64,000 nt of DNA, taken from NCBI RefSeq assembly GCF_003012705.1, contig NZ_PXYL01000008.1:186001-250000 (forward strand). The letters run 5' to 3'. Of this stretch, positions 35,289 through 43,284 are shown in pieces (within the stretch, counting starts at the first letter, position 1; every line of letters begins with the position of its first letter). The notes beneath the pieces are model-generated. The model was not told the DNA's origin, did not search any database, and saw only the letters and a program-made list of their open reading frames with translations. Both the position numbers and the translations under genes were made by a program. The DNA is from Pseudaminobacter soli (ex Li et al. 2025) (lineage in GTDB: Bacteria > Pseudomonadota > Alphaproteobacteria > Rhizobiales > Rhizobiaceae).

Positions 35289-36236
35289 TTGCAGAAACGA
35301 CGTCTTGGACGCACCGACCTCGAAATCGCGCCGCTGGTGCTCGGCGGCAATGTCTTCGGCTGGACCGCAGACGAAAAGACCTCATTCGACCTGCTCGATC
35401 ATGCCTTTGCCGCTGGGCTCAACACGATCGATACGGCCGACGTCTATTCGCGCTGGGCGCCGGGCAATAGCGGCGGCGAATCCGAAACGATCATCGGCAG
35501 ATGGATGAAGAGCCGCGGCAACCGCGACAAGGTGGTCGTCATCACCAAGGTCGGCTCCGACATGGGGCAGGGCAAGCGCGACCTCTCCGCCGGCTACATC
35601 GCCCGCGCAGTCGAAGCATCGCTGAAGCGGCTGCAGACGGACGTGATCGACCTCTATTTCTCGCACTGGGCCGATGATGCGACGCCCTATGAGGAGACGC
35701 TTGGCGCCTATCAAAAGCTGATCGCGGAAGGAAAGGTCCGCAACATCGGCGCCTCCAACCTCGATGCCGATCGGCTGGGTGCGGCCTTGAAGGTGGCGAA
35801 GGACAAGAACCTGCCGCGCTATGACGTGCTGCAGCCGGAATACAATCTCTACGACCGGTCGGGCTTCGACGGTCCGCTGCGCGACCTCTGCATGGCAGAA
35901 GACATCGGCGTCATCACCTATTTCAGCCTGGCAAGCGGCTTCCTGTCCGGCAAGTACCGCAGCGAGGCGGACCTTTCCAAAAGCGCGCGCGGCGAAGACG
36001 CGAAAAAATACCTCGATGCGCGCGGCACGCGCATCCTGGCAGCCCTAGATGCGGTCTCGGCGCGACACTCCGCCAAGCCGGCGGAAGTAGCTCTCGCTTG
36101 GGTAATGGCGCGAAAGGGCGTCACCGCGCCGATTGCCAGCGCCACCTCGCTGCCGCAGACCGACAGCCTGATCCGCTCGGCCGAACTGAAGCTCGACGCC
36201 GCAGACATTGCCGAACTGGACGCGGCGAGCGCTTAA
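35289..36236 (+). CDS. Aldo/keto reductase
   Basis: A 315-residue NADPH-dependent TIM-barrel oxidoreductase. The catalytic tetrad is visible: Asp and Tyr in IDTADVYSRW, Lys in VVITKVGS and His in YFSHWAD. The NADP-binding end (SATSLPQTDSLI) is complete. The start is TTG 35289 (LQKRRLGRTDLE), with GGAGAG seven bases before; no ATG gives the conserved N-terminus. It belongs to the YajO/Tas-type AKR group; substrate unknown. A strong terminator follows. Confidence 0.9.
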   Translation: MQKRRLGRTDLEIAPLVLGGNVFGWTADEKTSFDLLDHAFAAGLNTIDTADVYSRWAPGNSGGESETIIGRWMKSRGNRDKVVVITKVGSDMGQGKRDLSAGYIARAVEASLKRLQTDVIDLYFSHWADDATPYEETLGAYQKLIAEGKVRNIGASNLDADRLGAALKVAKDKNLPRYDVLQPEYNLYDRSGFDGPLRDLCMAEDIGVITYFSLASGFLSGKYRSEADLSKSARGEDAKKYLDARGTRILAALDAVSARHSAKPAEVALAWVMARKGVTAPIASATSLPQTDSLIRSAELKLDAADIAELDAASA

Positions 36237-36252
36237 CTACCGGTCGAATTGA

Positions 36253-36287
36253 AAAAGCCCGCCCCGATCGGTTCGGGGCGGGCTTTT
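36253..36287. terminator. Bidirectional intrinsic terminator
   Basis: AAAAGCCCGCCCCGA (36253-36267) pairs perfectly over 15 bases with TCGGGGCGGGCTTTT (36273-36287) around a five-base loop, with T-runs on both strands. It separates the convergent aldo/keto reductase and plsC genes. Confidence 0.95.
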
Positions 36288-36289
36288 CT

Positions 36290-37075
36290 TCAGGCGGTTA
36301 CGCCCAGTTCCTTCAAGCGCTCCACCGCGGTTGGCGGCAGCGGCGGGCGGTCGGTGCTGGTCGCCTCGATCAGCAGCTGGTCGCAGGCGGCTTCGGTTTC
36401 GGCGATCAGGCGCTGCATGAACTCTTCCTTGCCCAATCCCGGCGGGATCGGCGGCAGGAAGCGGGCGTGGATGGTGCCCGGATAGCGCAGGAACTTGCGG
36501 CGCGGCCAGTAGAGCCCGGCGACATGCGCCACCGGCACCACCGGCAAGTTGAGCTGCGAATAGAGCTCCACGATACCCCATTTGTAGGCCGGCTCGGCCC
36601 CTGGCGGGCGGCGCGTGCCTTCGGGGTAGATGATCAGCTGGCGGCTGTTGCGGTCAAGCTCGGCCTTGGTTGCGGCCACCGCAGCCTTCAGCGCCTTGGA
36701 GCGGCTGCCGCGATCCACGGGGATCATCCGCATCTTGGCGATGTACCAGCCGAAGAAGGGTATCCAGGTCAGCTCGCGCTTGAGGATGTACAGCGCATCC
36801 GGGATGTAGGGCAGGAAGGCGATCGTGTCCCAGAACGACTGGTGCTTGGGCGCGATGATGTAGGAGCCCTCCGGCAGGTTCTCCTGCCCGGTGACCACGC
36901 TTTTGGTGCCGGCGATCTTTTCCTGCAGCCACAGGCTGGAGCGCGCCCAGAACTTCGGTACCAGCCAGGCGCGCTCGCGCGACACCAGGAAGTAATAGGG
37001 CGTCCAGAAGATCATCTGGAGGATGAGATTGGCGTAGAAGACGACATTGAACGCCAAGGAGCGGAGTTGGACCAT
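36290..37075 (-). CDS. plsC: 1-acyl-sn-glycerol-3-phosphate acyltransferase
   Basis: A 261-residue membrane-associated acyltransferase converting lysophosphatidate to phosphatidate. One N-terminal membrane segment precedes the motif KHQSFWD (the H-x4-D catalytic motif). VDRGSRSKAL (glycerol-phosphate binding), YPEGTR and VVPVAHVAG follow. ATG 37075 is used; TTG 37081 would add two residues. It ends the ftsE-ftsX-ydcF-plsC run on the reverse strand, linking phospholipid synthesis with division genes in one probable transcript. A multi-paralogue family, so it may be a secondary PlsC. Confidence 0.88.
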   Translation of the reverse strand: MVQLRSLAFNVVFYANLILQMIFWTPYYFLVSRERAWLVPKFWARSSLWLQEKIAGTKSVVTGQENLPEGSYIIAPKHQSFWDTIAFLPYIPDALYILKRELTWIPFFGWYIAKMRMIPVDRGSRSKALKAAVAATKAELDRNSRQLIIYPEGTRRPPGAEPAYKWGIVELYSQLNLPVVPVAHVAGLYWPRRKFLRYPGTIHARFLPPIPPGLGKEEFMQRLIAETEAACDQLLIEATSTDRPPLPPTAVERLKELGVTA

Positions 37076-37160
37076 GGTCAAGCCTGAAGAAGATGTCAGG
37101 GCTGGTTACACCAAGAGCGGCGAAAGGAAAACCGGGGCAGGGGGGAATAGAGCCGATCTC

Positions 37161-37889
37161 TCAATTGTTCTTGGAGATCGTCGTGGTGGTGGCGTCGACC
37201 AGCGCCACGCCGTCGGGCGTCGAGCGCAGCGGCACAACGGCGCGGGCAAGCGCACCGAGATACTTGGTATATTCGGTGAACAACACCCGCAGTGCGGCCC
37301 GGTTCGTCATCCAGCTGCCGCCGTCGAGTCGGCTGTTGACGACCGGATAGGGCGTCATTTCGACCTTTTCGATGAAGCGCCGCATCTCCAGCAGGCTGCG
37401 CGGCATGTGATAGTTGTTGGTGACGAGGATGATGCTGGAATAGTCGTGGCTTTCGACCCACTTAGCGCTCTCCTCGGCATTGCCGATGGTGTCGAGCGCG
37501 GCGTGGTCGATGTCGACGCAGCAGTTGAAAAGCGCGTTGTCGCTGCCCGTCGCCCGTTGCAGCGAGCGGCGGCTGGCGGCCGGGTTCACGCCGCTGATCA
37601 GCAGGCGCTTGCCCTTGCCGGATTTGAGCAGGTTGACTGCGGCGTCGATGCGCGCCTGGCCGCCGGTCAGCACGATGATGGCATCGGCAGCGGGGGGATT
37701 CTCCGGCGTGGTCAGCCGGCTGATATAATCTGCGAACATGCCGAAGCCGACGGCAAAGGCCACGCCCACGCCGACCAGCCCGTAGGCGGACACGCGCAAG
37801 TACGCGACAAGTCGCGTCGAACGTGACCTAGCCGTTGGCATCTCGTCCCTCATGCCGCCGCCGGCGTCCTCCAAATCAATGCGCGTCAT
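37161..37889 (-). CDS. YdcF/DUF218-family envelope protein (ElyC/SanA-like)
   Basis: A 242-residue protein with one N-terminal membrane helix (about 33-55) and a periplasmic DUF218 domain: DAIIVLTGGQARIDAAV, KRLLISGVNP, ESHDYSSIILVTNNYHMPRS. DUF218 proteins such as ElyC and SanA act in envelope integrity and undecaprenyl-phosphate-related processes. ATG 37889 is preferred; an ATG at 37853 would remove 12 residues. It lies between ftsX and plsC, consistent with a cell-envelope role. Enzymatic activity is not established. Confidence 0.85.
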   Translation of the reverse strand: MTRIDLEDAGGGMRDEMPTARSRSTRLVAYLRVSAYGLVGVGVAFAVGFGMFADYISRLTTPENPPAADAIIVLTGGQARIDAAVNLLKSGKGKRLLISGVNPAASRRSLQRATGSDNALFNCCVDIDHAALDTIGNAEESAKWVESHDYSSIILVTNNYHMPRSLLEMRRFIEKVEMTPYPVVNSRLDGGSWMTNRAALRVLFTEYTKYLGALARAVVPLRSTPDGVALVDATTTTISKNN

Positions 37890-37990
37890 TATATCACGGA
37901 ATTTTCCGAATGGCGGCCACGCGCAGCCGGCCGCCGCACATTGCGTTACAACCCGTCGTGCTTCGTGACAGGCGGGAGGTCGTTTGATCC

Positions 37991-38095
37991 TAGAGCGAGA
38001 TGACGTTCTCTTGAATCGCCATCTCGCTCTAAGGATTTGTTTTTGGAGCATGATCTTGTCCGAAAAGTCTGCAACTTTTCGGGATCATGCTCTAG
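37991..38095. repeat. Rhizobial palindromic intergenic repeat (two nested stem-loops)
   Basis: The first stem is TAGAGCGAGATG (37991-38002) with CATCTCGCTCTA (38020-38031). The second is GAGCATGATC (38046-38055) with GATCATGCTC (38083-38092), extended inside by CCGAAAAGT (38060-38068) with ACTTTTCGG (38074-38082). GAGCATGATC...TCCGAAAA...TTTTCGG elements are scattered through many Mesorhizobium and Sinorhizobium intergenic regions. Its 3' end supplies the ftsX stop codon (TAG on the reverse strand, 38092-38094). Confidence 0.85.
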
Positions 38096-39084
38096 AGCCC
38101 GTCGTGGTGACTGACGTCTATGTCCTTGAGATAGGTCATCACGGTCACATGCGAAGTGGCGGCCGTAAGTACGCCGATCAGCACGATGACGAGGGCAGCA
38201 CCCACATATCCCGTAACCCCGATGGCGAAGTTGCCGAACAGGGCGGTCGCCTGGTCGGCTTGGGGCGTTGCGAGATTGCGCGACGACCACCACCAGAACA
38301 GCACGAAGACGGCCATGGCGGCCGCGCCGCCGGCCACCGCGCCCTTCATGCCGATGAGCAGGAAATGCCGTCGGAATTCGCGAGCGATGAACATCGCCTC
38401 GGCGCCCACATAGTGCAGCACCTCGATGATGTGGCCATTGCCGGCCATGGCGCCGCGCGTGGCGAACACCACCGTCAGTACGGTGGCCGACAGCATCAGC
38501 ACCAGTACGGCCAGGCCCAGCGTCACCGTGGTGCGGGCCATGGCGACCAGGCGGTCCACCCAGGTGCGATGGTCGTCCAGCGACACGCCCGGCACTTCCG
38601 GTTGCAGAAGCGCGCGCATGCCGGCGAAGTCCGGCGGGTTGTCCTCGTCGATGGTGACGATGACCAGCCGCGGCACCGGCAGCTCGTCAATGTTGAGGCC
38701 CGAGCCGAGCCAGGGCTCGAGCAGGCGGGAAGTCGCCTCGCGGTCGACGATCTTGACGCCGCGCACCCCGGTAAACTGGCCGGCGATGCTCGCCGCCTTC
38801 TCCAGCGAGGCTTCCATGTCGACGCCCTCGACGGGCTTGATCTGGATCGTCGCTTCGCGTGCGATCTGGTTTTCCCACACCGAGGCCGTGTCGCGCACCA
38901 GCGTGACCGCGCCGAGCGTGAGGCAGGACAGGAAGGTCATGATAGCGATGACGAAGACCAGCGCGCGCCCGGCAATGCTTTGCGGCGGGACGATCGGCGT
39001 CGTATTCCGCCGCGCACGGGCGGTCGGCGCCGGCTCGGCGGCGCGTGGAGCTTCGTAAACGTCTTCGCCGTCGAGCTCAGTCAT
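38092..39084 (-). CDS. ftsX: Cell division ABC transporter permease FtsX
   Basis: A 330-residue permease with a cytoplasmic N-terminus, TM1 at about 38-60, a periplasmic domain (about 65-175) and three C-terminal helices (TM2 about 180-205, then 235-260 and 285-315). With FtsE it transmits ATP hydrolysis to periplasmic amidase activation during septation. ATG 39084 overlaps the ftsE stop by eight bases. The last residues (HHDGL) end in a stop codon lying within the palindromic repeat, so the repeat may have set or trimmed the C-terminus. Confidence 0.92.
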   Translation of the reverse strand: MTELDGEDVYEAPRAAEPAPTARARRNTTPIVPPQSIAGRALVFVIAIMTFLSCLTLGAVTLVRDTASVWENQIAREATIQIKPVEGVDMEASLEKAASIAGQFTGVRGVKIVDREATSRLLEPWLGSGLNIDELPVPRLVIVTIDEDNPPDFAGMRALLQPEVPGVSLDDHRTWVDRLVAMARTTVTLGLAVLVLMLSATVLTVVFATRGAMAGNGHIIEVLHYVGAEAMFIAREFRRHFLLIGMKGAVAGGAAAMAVFVLFWWWSSRNLATPQADQATALFGNFAIGVTGYVGAALVIVLIGVLTAATSHVTVMTYLKDIDVSHHDGL

Positions 39085-39736
39085 AGATGTCGAGCCTCCC
39101 ATTGGCGAGGATCATGCGCCGGGCGTCGACCTGGTCCATCAGGGCGAGATCGTGGGTGGCGATCACGACCGCTGTCCCCAGCCGGTTGAGCTCGAGGAAA
39201 AGCCTGAGCAGGCGTCGCGCCAGAGGCGGATCGACATTGCCGGTGGGCTCGTCGGCCAGGAGCATCTCGGGCTGTTCGATCAGGGCGCGGGCAATCGCCG
39301 CACGCTGCTTCTCGCCGCCCGACAGGACCGGCGGCAGAACATGCATGCGCTCGCCCAGGCCTACCCATTTCAGAAGCTCGGTGACGTCGCTGCGATAGCT
39401 CGCTTCCTCGCGCCCGCGCACGCGAAGCGGCAGCGCCACGTTCTCATAGGTCGTCATGTGGTCGAGCAGGCGGAAATCCTGGAACACCACGCCGATGCGG
39501 CGGCGCATCAAAGGCAGTTCCTGCCGGGAGATGCGCGAGCGGTCCTTGCCGAAGACGGTGATCAGCCCGCGCGTCGGCTTGAGCGACAGGAACAGCAGGC
39601 GCAGCAGCGTGGTCTTGCCCGCGCCAGACGGGCCGCTGAGGAACTGGAAGGAGCGCTCGGGGATATCGAGGGAGATGTCGCGGAGAATTTCCGGACCCAT
39701 CCCATATCGCAGGCCGACGTTCTCGAAGCGAATCAA
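39077..39736 (-). CDS. ftsE: Cell division ATP-binding protein FtsE
   Basis: A 219-residue ABC ATPase. Walker A is GPSGAGKTT near residue 35, the Q-loop is VFQDFRLLDH, the signature is LSGGEKQRAAIARAL and Walker B is MLLADEPTGNVD. It pairs with FtsX and links to FtsZ at the divisome. The start is TTG 39736 (MIRFENVGLRYG) with AAGG upstream; no ATG fits. The upstream region carries a CtrA-type box and GANTC methylation sites, suggesting cell-cycle control. Confidence 0.95.
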   Translation of the reverse strand: MIRFENVGLRYGMGPEILRDISLDIPERSFQFLSGPSGAGKTTLLRLLFLSLKPTRGLITVFGKDRSRISRQELPLMRRRIGVVFQDFRLLDHMTTYENVALPLRVRGREEASYRSDVTELLKWVGLGERMHVLPPVLSGGEKQRAAIARALIEQPEMLLADEPTGNVDPPLARRLLRLFLELNRLGTAVVIATHDLALMDQVDARRMILANGRLDIYD

Positions 39737-39797
39737 TTGCGGAAACCTTGGGTGTTCGGGGGCGCCTGGCGGCCGGAACGACCTTCGGGCCGTATGT

Positions 39798-39812
39798 TTA
39801 ACGGTCGGTTAA
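39798..39812. promoter_or_regulatory. Candidate CtrA binding site
   Basis: TTAACGGTCGGTTAA matches the full CtrA consensus TTAA-N7-TTAA exactly. It stands 62 bases before the ftsE start and 105 before the divergent ORF at 39917. A TTAACC half-site lies at 39858-39863. GANTC (CcrM) sites occur at 39730-39734, 39835-39839 and 39881-39885. Together this suggests cell-cycle control of ftsEX, of the divergent gene, or of both. Confidence 0.6.
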
Positions 39813-39916
39813 TTCTCACTGCAAAAGCGGGCCTGATTCGCATCTGGTGGCGAAGCATTAACCAATTCCGTTTACCTCCGGAATCAGGGTCGGTTCGAAA
39901 GGATAACCCATCCACT

Positions 39917-40567
39917 ATGGCAGACGGTCGCACCGCACGCCCGGTTTCCGGCGAGATCATGACGGACGCCTCCGTCATGGGTGCTGCGTCGCGTCCTGTT
40001 GTCGATACGGACATCGTCGACGCCGACTTCGAGATCGTCGCCTCGCCTGAGCCGCGCCAGCCTGCACCTGAGCCCCAGCCGAAAGTGTTCATGCCCAATG
40101 GCGCCTCGACGACCGGCATGGAGATGCTGCAGCGCAAAGCCGGGGAGCGTCGCACCTTCCAACCATTTGCCAGGCGCGGCGGGCCGGCCTTCTGGACGGT
40201 CGGCGGCGGTTTGGTCATTGCCGCCTTCTGGATATCGGGCGGGCATACGCTGCTCAGCCAGTTGCAGCTTCCCGGCTCCGCCGAGGCAGCGCCTTTCTTC
40301 ACCATTGCCGGGGTGAAATCGCGCGTCGAAACGGCCGGCGGCGGGCAGATTTTGTTCGTCGACGGGGAGGCAACGAATGGCGGCGACCTCGCGGGCATGC
40401 TGCCGGAGCTGGAAATTCACGTGACCGGAGAGGATGGCCGCGCTACCTTTTACAAGCTGGGGACATCGCAGACGCCCTTGGCGCCCGGTGGAAGATTTGC
40501 CTTTTCGTCTCGCCTTGCGGTGCCTAAGAACGGCGTAAAGACCGTCACGGTCGCCTTTGGAGAGTAA
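39917..40567 (+). CDS. Single-pass anchored protein of unknown function (DUF3426-like tail)
   Basis: A 216-residue protein. Residues 1-90 are cytoplasmic, acidic and proline-rich; one helix (about 92-112, FWTVGGGLVIAAFWISGGH) crosses the membrane; the remaining 100 residues look like a periplasmic beta-sandwich ending SSRLAVPKNGVKTVTVAFGE. This pattern resembles the C-terminal half of DUF3426/MJ0042 proteins that sit beside ftsE in related bacteria, but the N-terminal zinc ribbon is missing. It is divergent from ftsE and shares its CtrA-box promoter region; hpt follows four bases after its stop. Function unknown; a divisome or envelope link is inference. Confidence 0.78.
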   Translation: MADGRTARPVSGEIMTDASVMGAASRPVVDTDIVDADFEIVASPEPRQPAPEPQPKVFMPNGASTTGMEMLQRKAGERRTFQPFARRGGPAFWTVGGGLVIAAFWISGGHTLLSQLQLPGSAEAAPFFTIAGVKSRVETAGGGQILFVDGEATNGGDLAGMLPELEIHVTGEDGRATFYKLGTSQTPLAPGGRFAFSSRLAVPKNGVKTVTVAFGE

Positions 40568-40571
40568 GATT

Positions 40572-41114
40572 ATGCCGGTTGTTCGCGGCAAGGATATCGA
40601 AGTTCTGTTCAGCGCCTCGGCTATTGCCCGGCGCAATCTCGAGCTGGCCAAGGAGATCGCAGGGCGCGATTACACCGACCTTCTGGTGATTTCCGTCCTG
40701 AAAGGCTCGTTCATTTTCGCCGCCGACCTCATCCGTGCCATGCACGATGTCGGCCTGTCGCCGGAAGTCGAGTTCATCTTCATCTCCAGCTATGGCTCCG
40801 GCACCACCAGTGGCGAGGTCCGCGTGCTGCGCGACATCGACAACGAGGTGAAGGGCCGCGACGTGCTTCTGATCGACGACATTCTGGAGTCGGGCAAGAC
40901 GCTGTCCTACACGCGCGAGCTGATGCTTTCGCGCGGCGCCAAGAGCTGCTCGATCGCCGTGCTGCTCGACAAGCGCATGCGCCGCCAGACCACGCTCAAC
41001 GCCGATTATGTCGGCTTCGACTGCCCCGATTCCTTCGTCGTCGGCTATGGCATGGACGTAGCTCACGCCTTCCGCGAGCTGCCCTTCGTCGGCGTCGTCA
41101 AGGGCGAAGCCTGA
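40572..41114 (+). CDS. hpt: Hypoxanthine phosphoribosyltransferase
   Basis: A 180-residue purine salvage enzyme. The PRPP-binding loop is VLLIDDILESGKTLS, the flexible loop segment is SSYGSGT, and the purine-binding end includes VGFDCPDSFVVGYGMD. It converts hypoxanthine and often guanine to IMP or GMP. ATG 40572 has GGAG upstream; a TTG at 40557 would add five residues. It starts four bases after the preceding ORF, so they are cotranscribed. Confidence 0.95.
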   Translation: MPVVRGKDIEVLFSASAIARRNLELAKEIAGRDYTDLLVISVLKGSFIFAADLIRAMHDVGLSPEVEFIFISSYGSGTTSGEVRVLRDIDNEVKGRDVLLIDDILESGKTLSYTRELMLSRGAKSCSIAVLLDKRMRRQTTLNADYVGFDCPDSFVVGYGMDVAHAFRELPFVGVVKGEA

Positions 41115-41134
41115 GCCCTTAGCGGGGCTGTCAG

Positions 41135-42031
41135 CTATGAAAGCCCCTTCGGCCTGAACACCTGGAGCGCCTTCGGCCGGATGCGGAAATGCGCCGGCGT
41201 GGTGGTGCACAATTCGCCGTCCGTATTGACCGGCCGGGGCTTGCTGGTGCGGATCGTCACCTCTGTGGTCCGGAAGGCGCGCACATCGTCCCAGCGGCCC
41301 TGTGTGCCCCTCCTGAGGCTCGGCAGCAGCGCCAGAAGCCGCCACCAATGGTCGACTTCGAGGCTGTAGAAGTCGAGCGTGCCGTCATCGGCGGTGGCGC
41401 TCTCCTCCACCGTCATGCCGCCGCCATAGTGGCGGCCGTTGCCGACCGAAACCTGCATCGTCCTGATCTTCTCGGTCGTGCCGTCATGGTCGAGATGGGC
41501 GCTGAACAGCTGCGAGCGGGCGAGCAGCCGCGCGGCGATGATGGCGTAGCCCAGCTTGCCCCAGCGCTTCTTGGCCTCCTGCGTGAGATCCGCGGCAAGC
41601 TCGGCGCTGAAACCTATGCTGGCGACGTTGAAGAACAGGTGGCCGTTGACCTCGCCGAGATCGATGGGCGCGAGCGAACCGGCAGCGATCACCTCGGCGG
41701 CCTTGGTCGGATCGGGCGGGATGCCAACCGTGCGGGCAAAGTCGTTGGCGGTGCCGAGCGGTAGTACGCCGAGGGGCAGGCCGGCATCGACCAGGCCGGG
41801 CGCTGCCGCATTCAGCGTGCCGTCGCCGCCGCCGAGCACGATGAGGTCGAAGCCGTTTGCTCTGCGCCGGACGAGTTCGGCGAGCGTTTCATTCTCGGCG
41901 GCCTTCTCTTCGGTGACGGCCAGCCCGCCGTTTTCCAGCACGCTGACGGCTGACGCGATTGAACCCGTGCCGCGGCGGGCCTTGGGATTGACGATCAGCA
42001 GCGCACGTTTAGGAGGCTTGGAATTCGGCAA
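41135..42031 (-). CDS. Diacylglycerol/lipid kinase family protein (YegS-like)
   Basis: A 298-residue lipid kinase. The catalytic nucleotide loop is LGGGDGTLN, preceded by ALLIVNPKAR and followed by PLGTANDFARTVGIP. The C-terminal beta domain contains NTDGEL, the conserved catalytic aspartate and glutamate motif. It probably phosphorylates phosphatidylglycerol or diacylglycerol at the membrane. It converges with hpt, with 20 bases between. Complete length. Confidence 0.9.
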   Translation of the reverse strand: MPNSKPPKRALLIVNPKARRGTGSIASAVSVLENGGLAVTEEKAAENETLAELVRRRANGFDLIVLGGGDGTLNAAAPGLVDAGLPLGVLPLGTANDFARTVGIPPDPTKAAEVIAAGSLAPIDLGEVNGHLFFNVASIGFSAELAADLTQEAKKRWGKLGYAIIAARLLARSQLFSAHLDHDGTTEKIRTMQVSVGNGRHYGGGMTVEESATADDGTLDFYSLEVDHWWRLLALLPSLRRGTQGRWDDVRAFRTTEVTIRTSKPRPVNTDGELCTTTPAHFRIRPKALQVFRPKGLS

Positions 42032-42098
42032 TGGCGGCCCTTCATTTGGTGAAAACCGGTCGGTTTCCCGCCAGATAGGGTCGCACTAGCCGCAAATA

Positions 42099-42128
42099 AA
42101 GGGCGGCATCTTGGCCTGGGCCGCCCTT
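42099..42128 (-). terminator. Intrinsic terminator of the DMT exporter gene
   Basis: AAGGGCGGC (42099-42107) pairs perfectly with GCCGCCCTT (42120-42128). On the reverse strand it is followed by TATTTG and begins nine bases after the stop codon at 42138. Confidence 0.65.
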
Positions 42129-42137
42129 GTGGCCGCG

Positions 42138-43061
42138 TCAGGCAGGCACTTTCTGGCTCGGCCTTGCGTTGAGGGCGAATATGCCGGCGCCGATAATCAG
42201 CACGCCGCCGAGGACGGTCGAGGCGTGCGGGACCTCCGCGAAGAAGAGAAAACCCCACAGCGGCGCCCACAGGATGCCGGTGTACTCGAATGTCGCCACG
42301 ATATTGGCCGGGGCGAGCCGATAGGCCTGCGACAGCAGGGTCATGCCGGCTGCGGCGATGACGCCGCAGGATGCCATCATCACGAAGTCGCCGGTGGTCG
42401 GCCACTCCCAGCCGCGGGTCAGGAAACGCAGGCTTGGATGGGTGATGTGGCCGACATCGACGACCATGAAGACGAGGGCGGTGACGATCGCGCCGAGCAG
42501 ATAGACGCCGTTCTGGTAGAAACTCATGACGGTCGAGGATTCGGTCGCGCCGAGCTTGCGTGCCGTCATCTGCGCAAAGCCGTAGAGGCCGGCCGACAGC
42601 AGCGACAGAAGCGCTGCCCATTCGAACATGCCGCCGCCTGGCCGCAGCATGACCAGCACGCCGACGAGGCCGACCGACACGGTCGCGAAGCTTTGCCAGC
42701 TCACGCGCTCGCCGAGATAGGGGCCCGACAGCACCATGATGAAGAGCGGTGCCATGAAGTAGAGCGCCACCGCATCGGCCAGCGGAAGCGCGGCCAGCGC
42801 CAGGTAATAGGCGGTGTAGGAGGCAAACAGGGTCAGGGCCCTGAGGCTGAGCAGGCCGAAGTTGCGCGAGACGAGCGCGGCCAGGCCGACATCCCGGTGC
42901 ACGAGGAGAAGCATGATGGGTAGCGCCACGACGCAGCGAATCGCCATTACTTCCATCACCGGATAGCGGTCCGACACCGCCTTGATCAGCGGGTCCTGCG
43001 TGGAAAACACCAGCACGCCGAGGCAGAGACATGCGATGCCGGCGACGATACGGTTCTGCAT
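42138..43061 (-). CDS. EamA/DMT family transporter
   Basis: A 307-residue exporter with ten predicted helices in two EamA repeats. Typical segments are STQDPLIKAVSDRYP, YFMAPLFIMVLSGPYLGE and FEYTGILWAPLWGFLFF. It resembles the RhtA/YdcZ-type metabolite exporters; cargo unknown. ATG 43061 is the natural start. It is divergent from a LysR regulator (43285) that likely controls it. A terminator follows the gene. Confidence 0.87.
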   Translation of the reverse strand: MQNRIVAGIACLCLGVLVFSTQDPLIKAVSDRYPVMEVMAIRCVVALPIMLLLVHRDVGLAALVSRNFGLLSLRALTLFASYTAYYLALAALPLADAVALYFMAPLFIMVLSGPYLGERVSWQSFATVSVGLVGVLVMLRPGGGMFEWAALLSLLSAGLYGFAQMTARKLGATESSTVMSFYQNGVYLLGAIVTALVFMVVDVGHITHPSLRFLTRGWEWPTTGDFVMMASCGVIAAAGMTLLSQAYRLAPANIVATFEYTGILWAPLWGFLFFAEVPHASTVLGGVLIIGAGIFALNARPSQKVPA

Positions 43062-43284
43062 TCCAGATAGGCCCTGACTATGCCCGCTGCGGCAGGCATT
43101 GAACAAAAAGAACCCGCGGCCCAGAGGACAGCGGGTGAGTGAGGACTTTTTGCCCGGAACGGCTCCTGCGCATGGCGATGCCGTCGATTGCATTTCGGTC
43201 TCGCGTACAGGTATGGCCGGTCGATTGACATGTTTCAAACGAATTGGAATGATGCCAGCTATCAGATTTCCTTATGGCGGCGAC

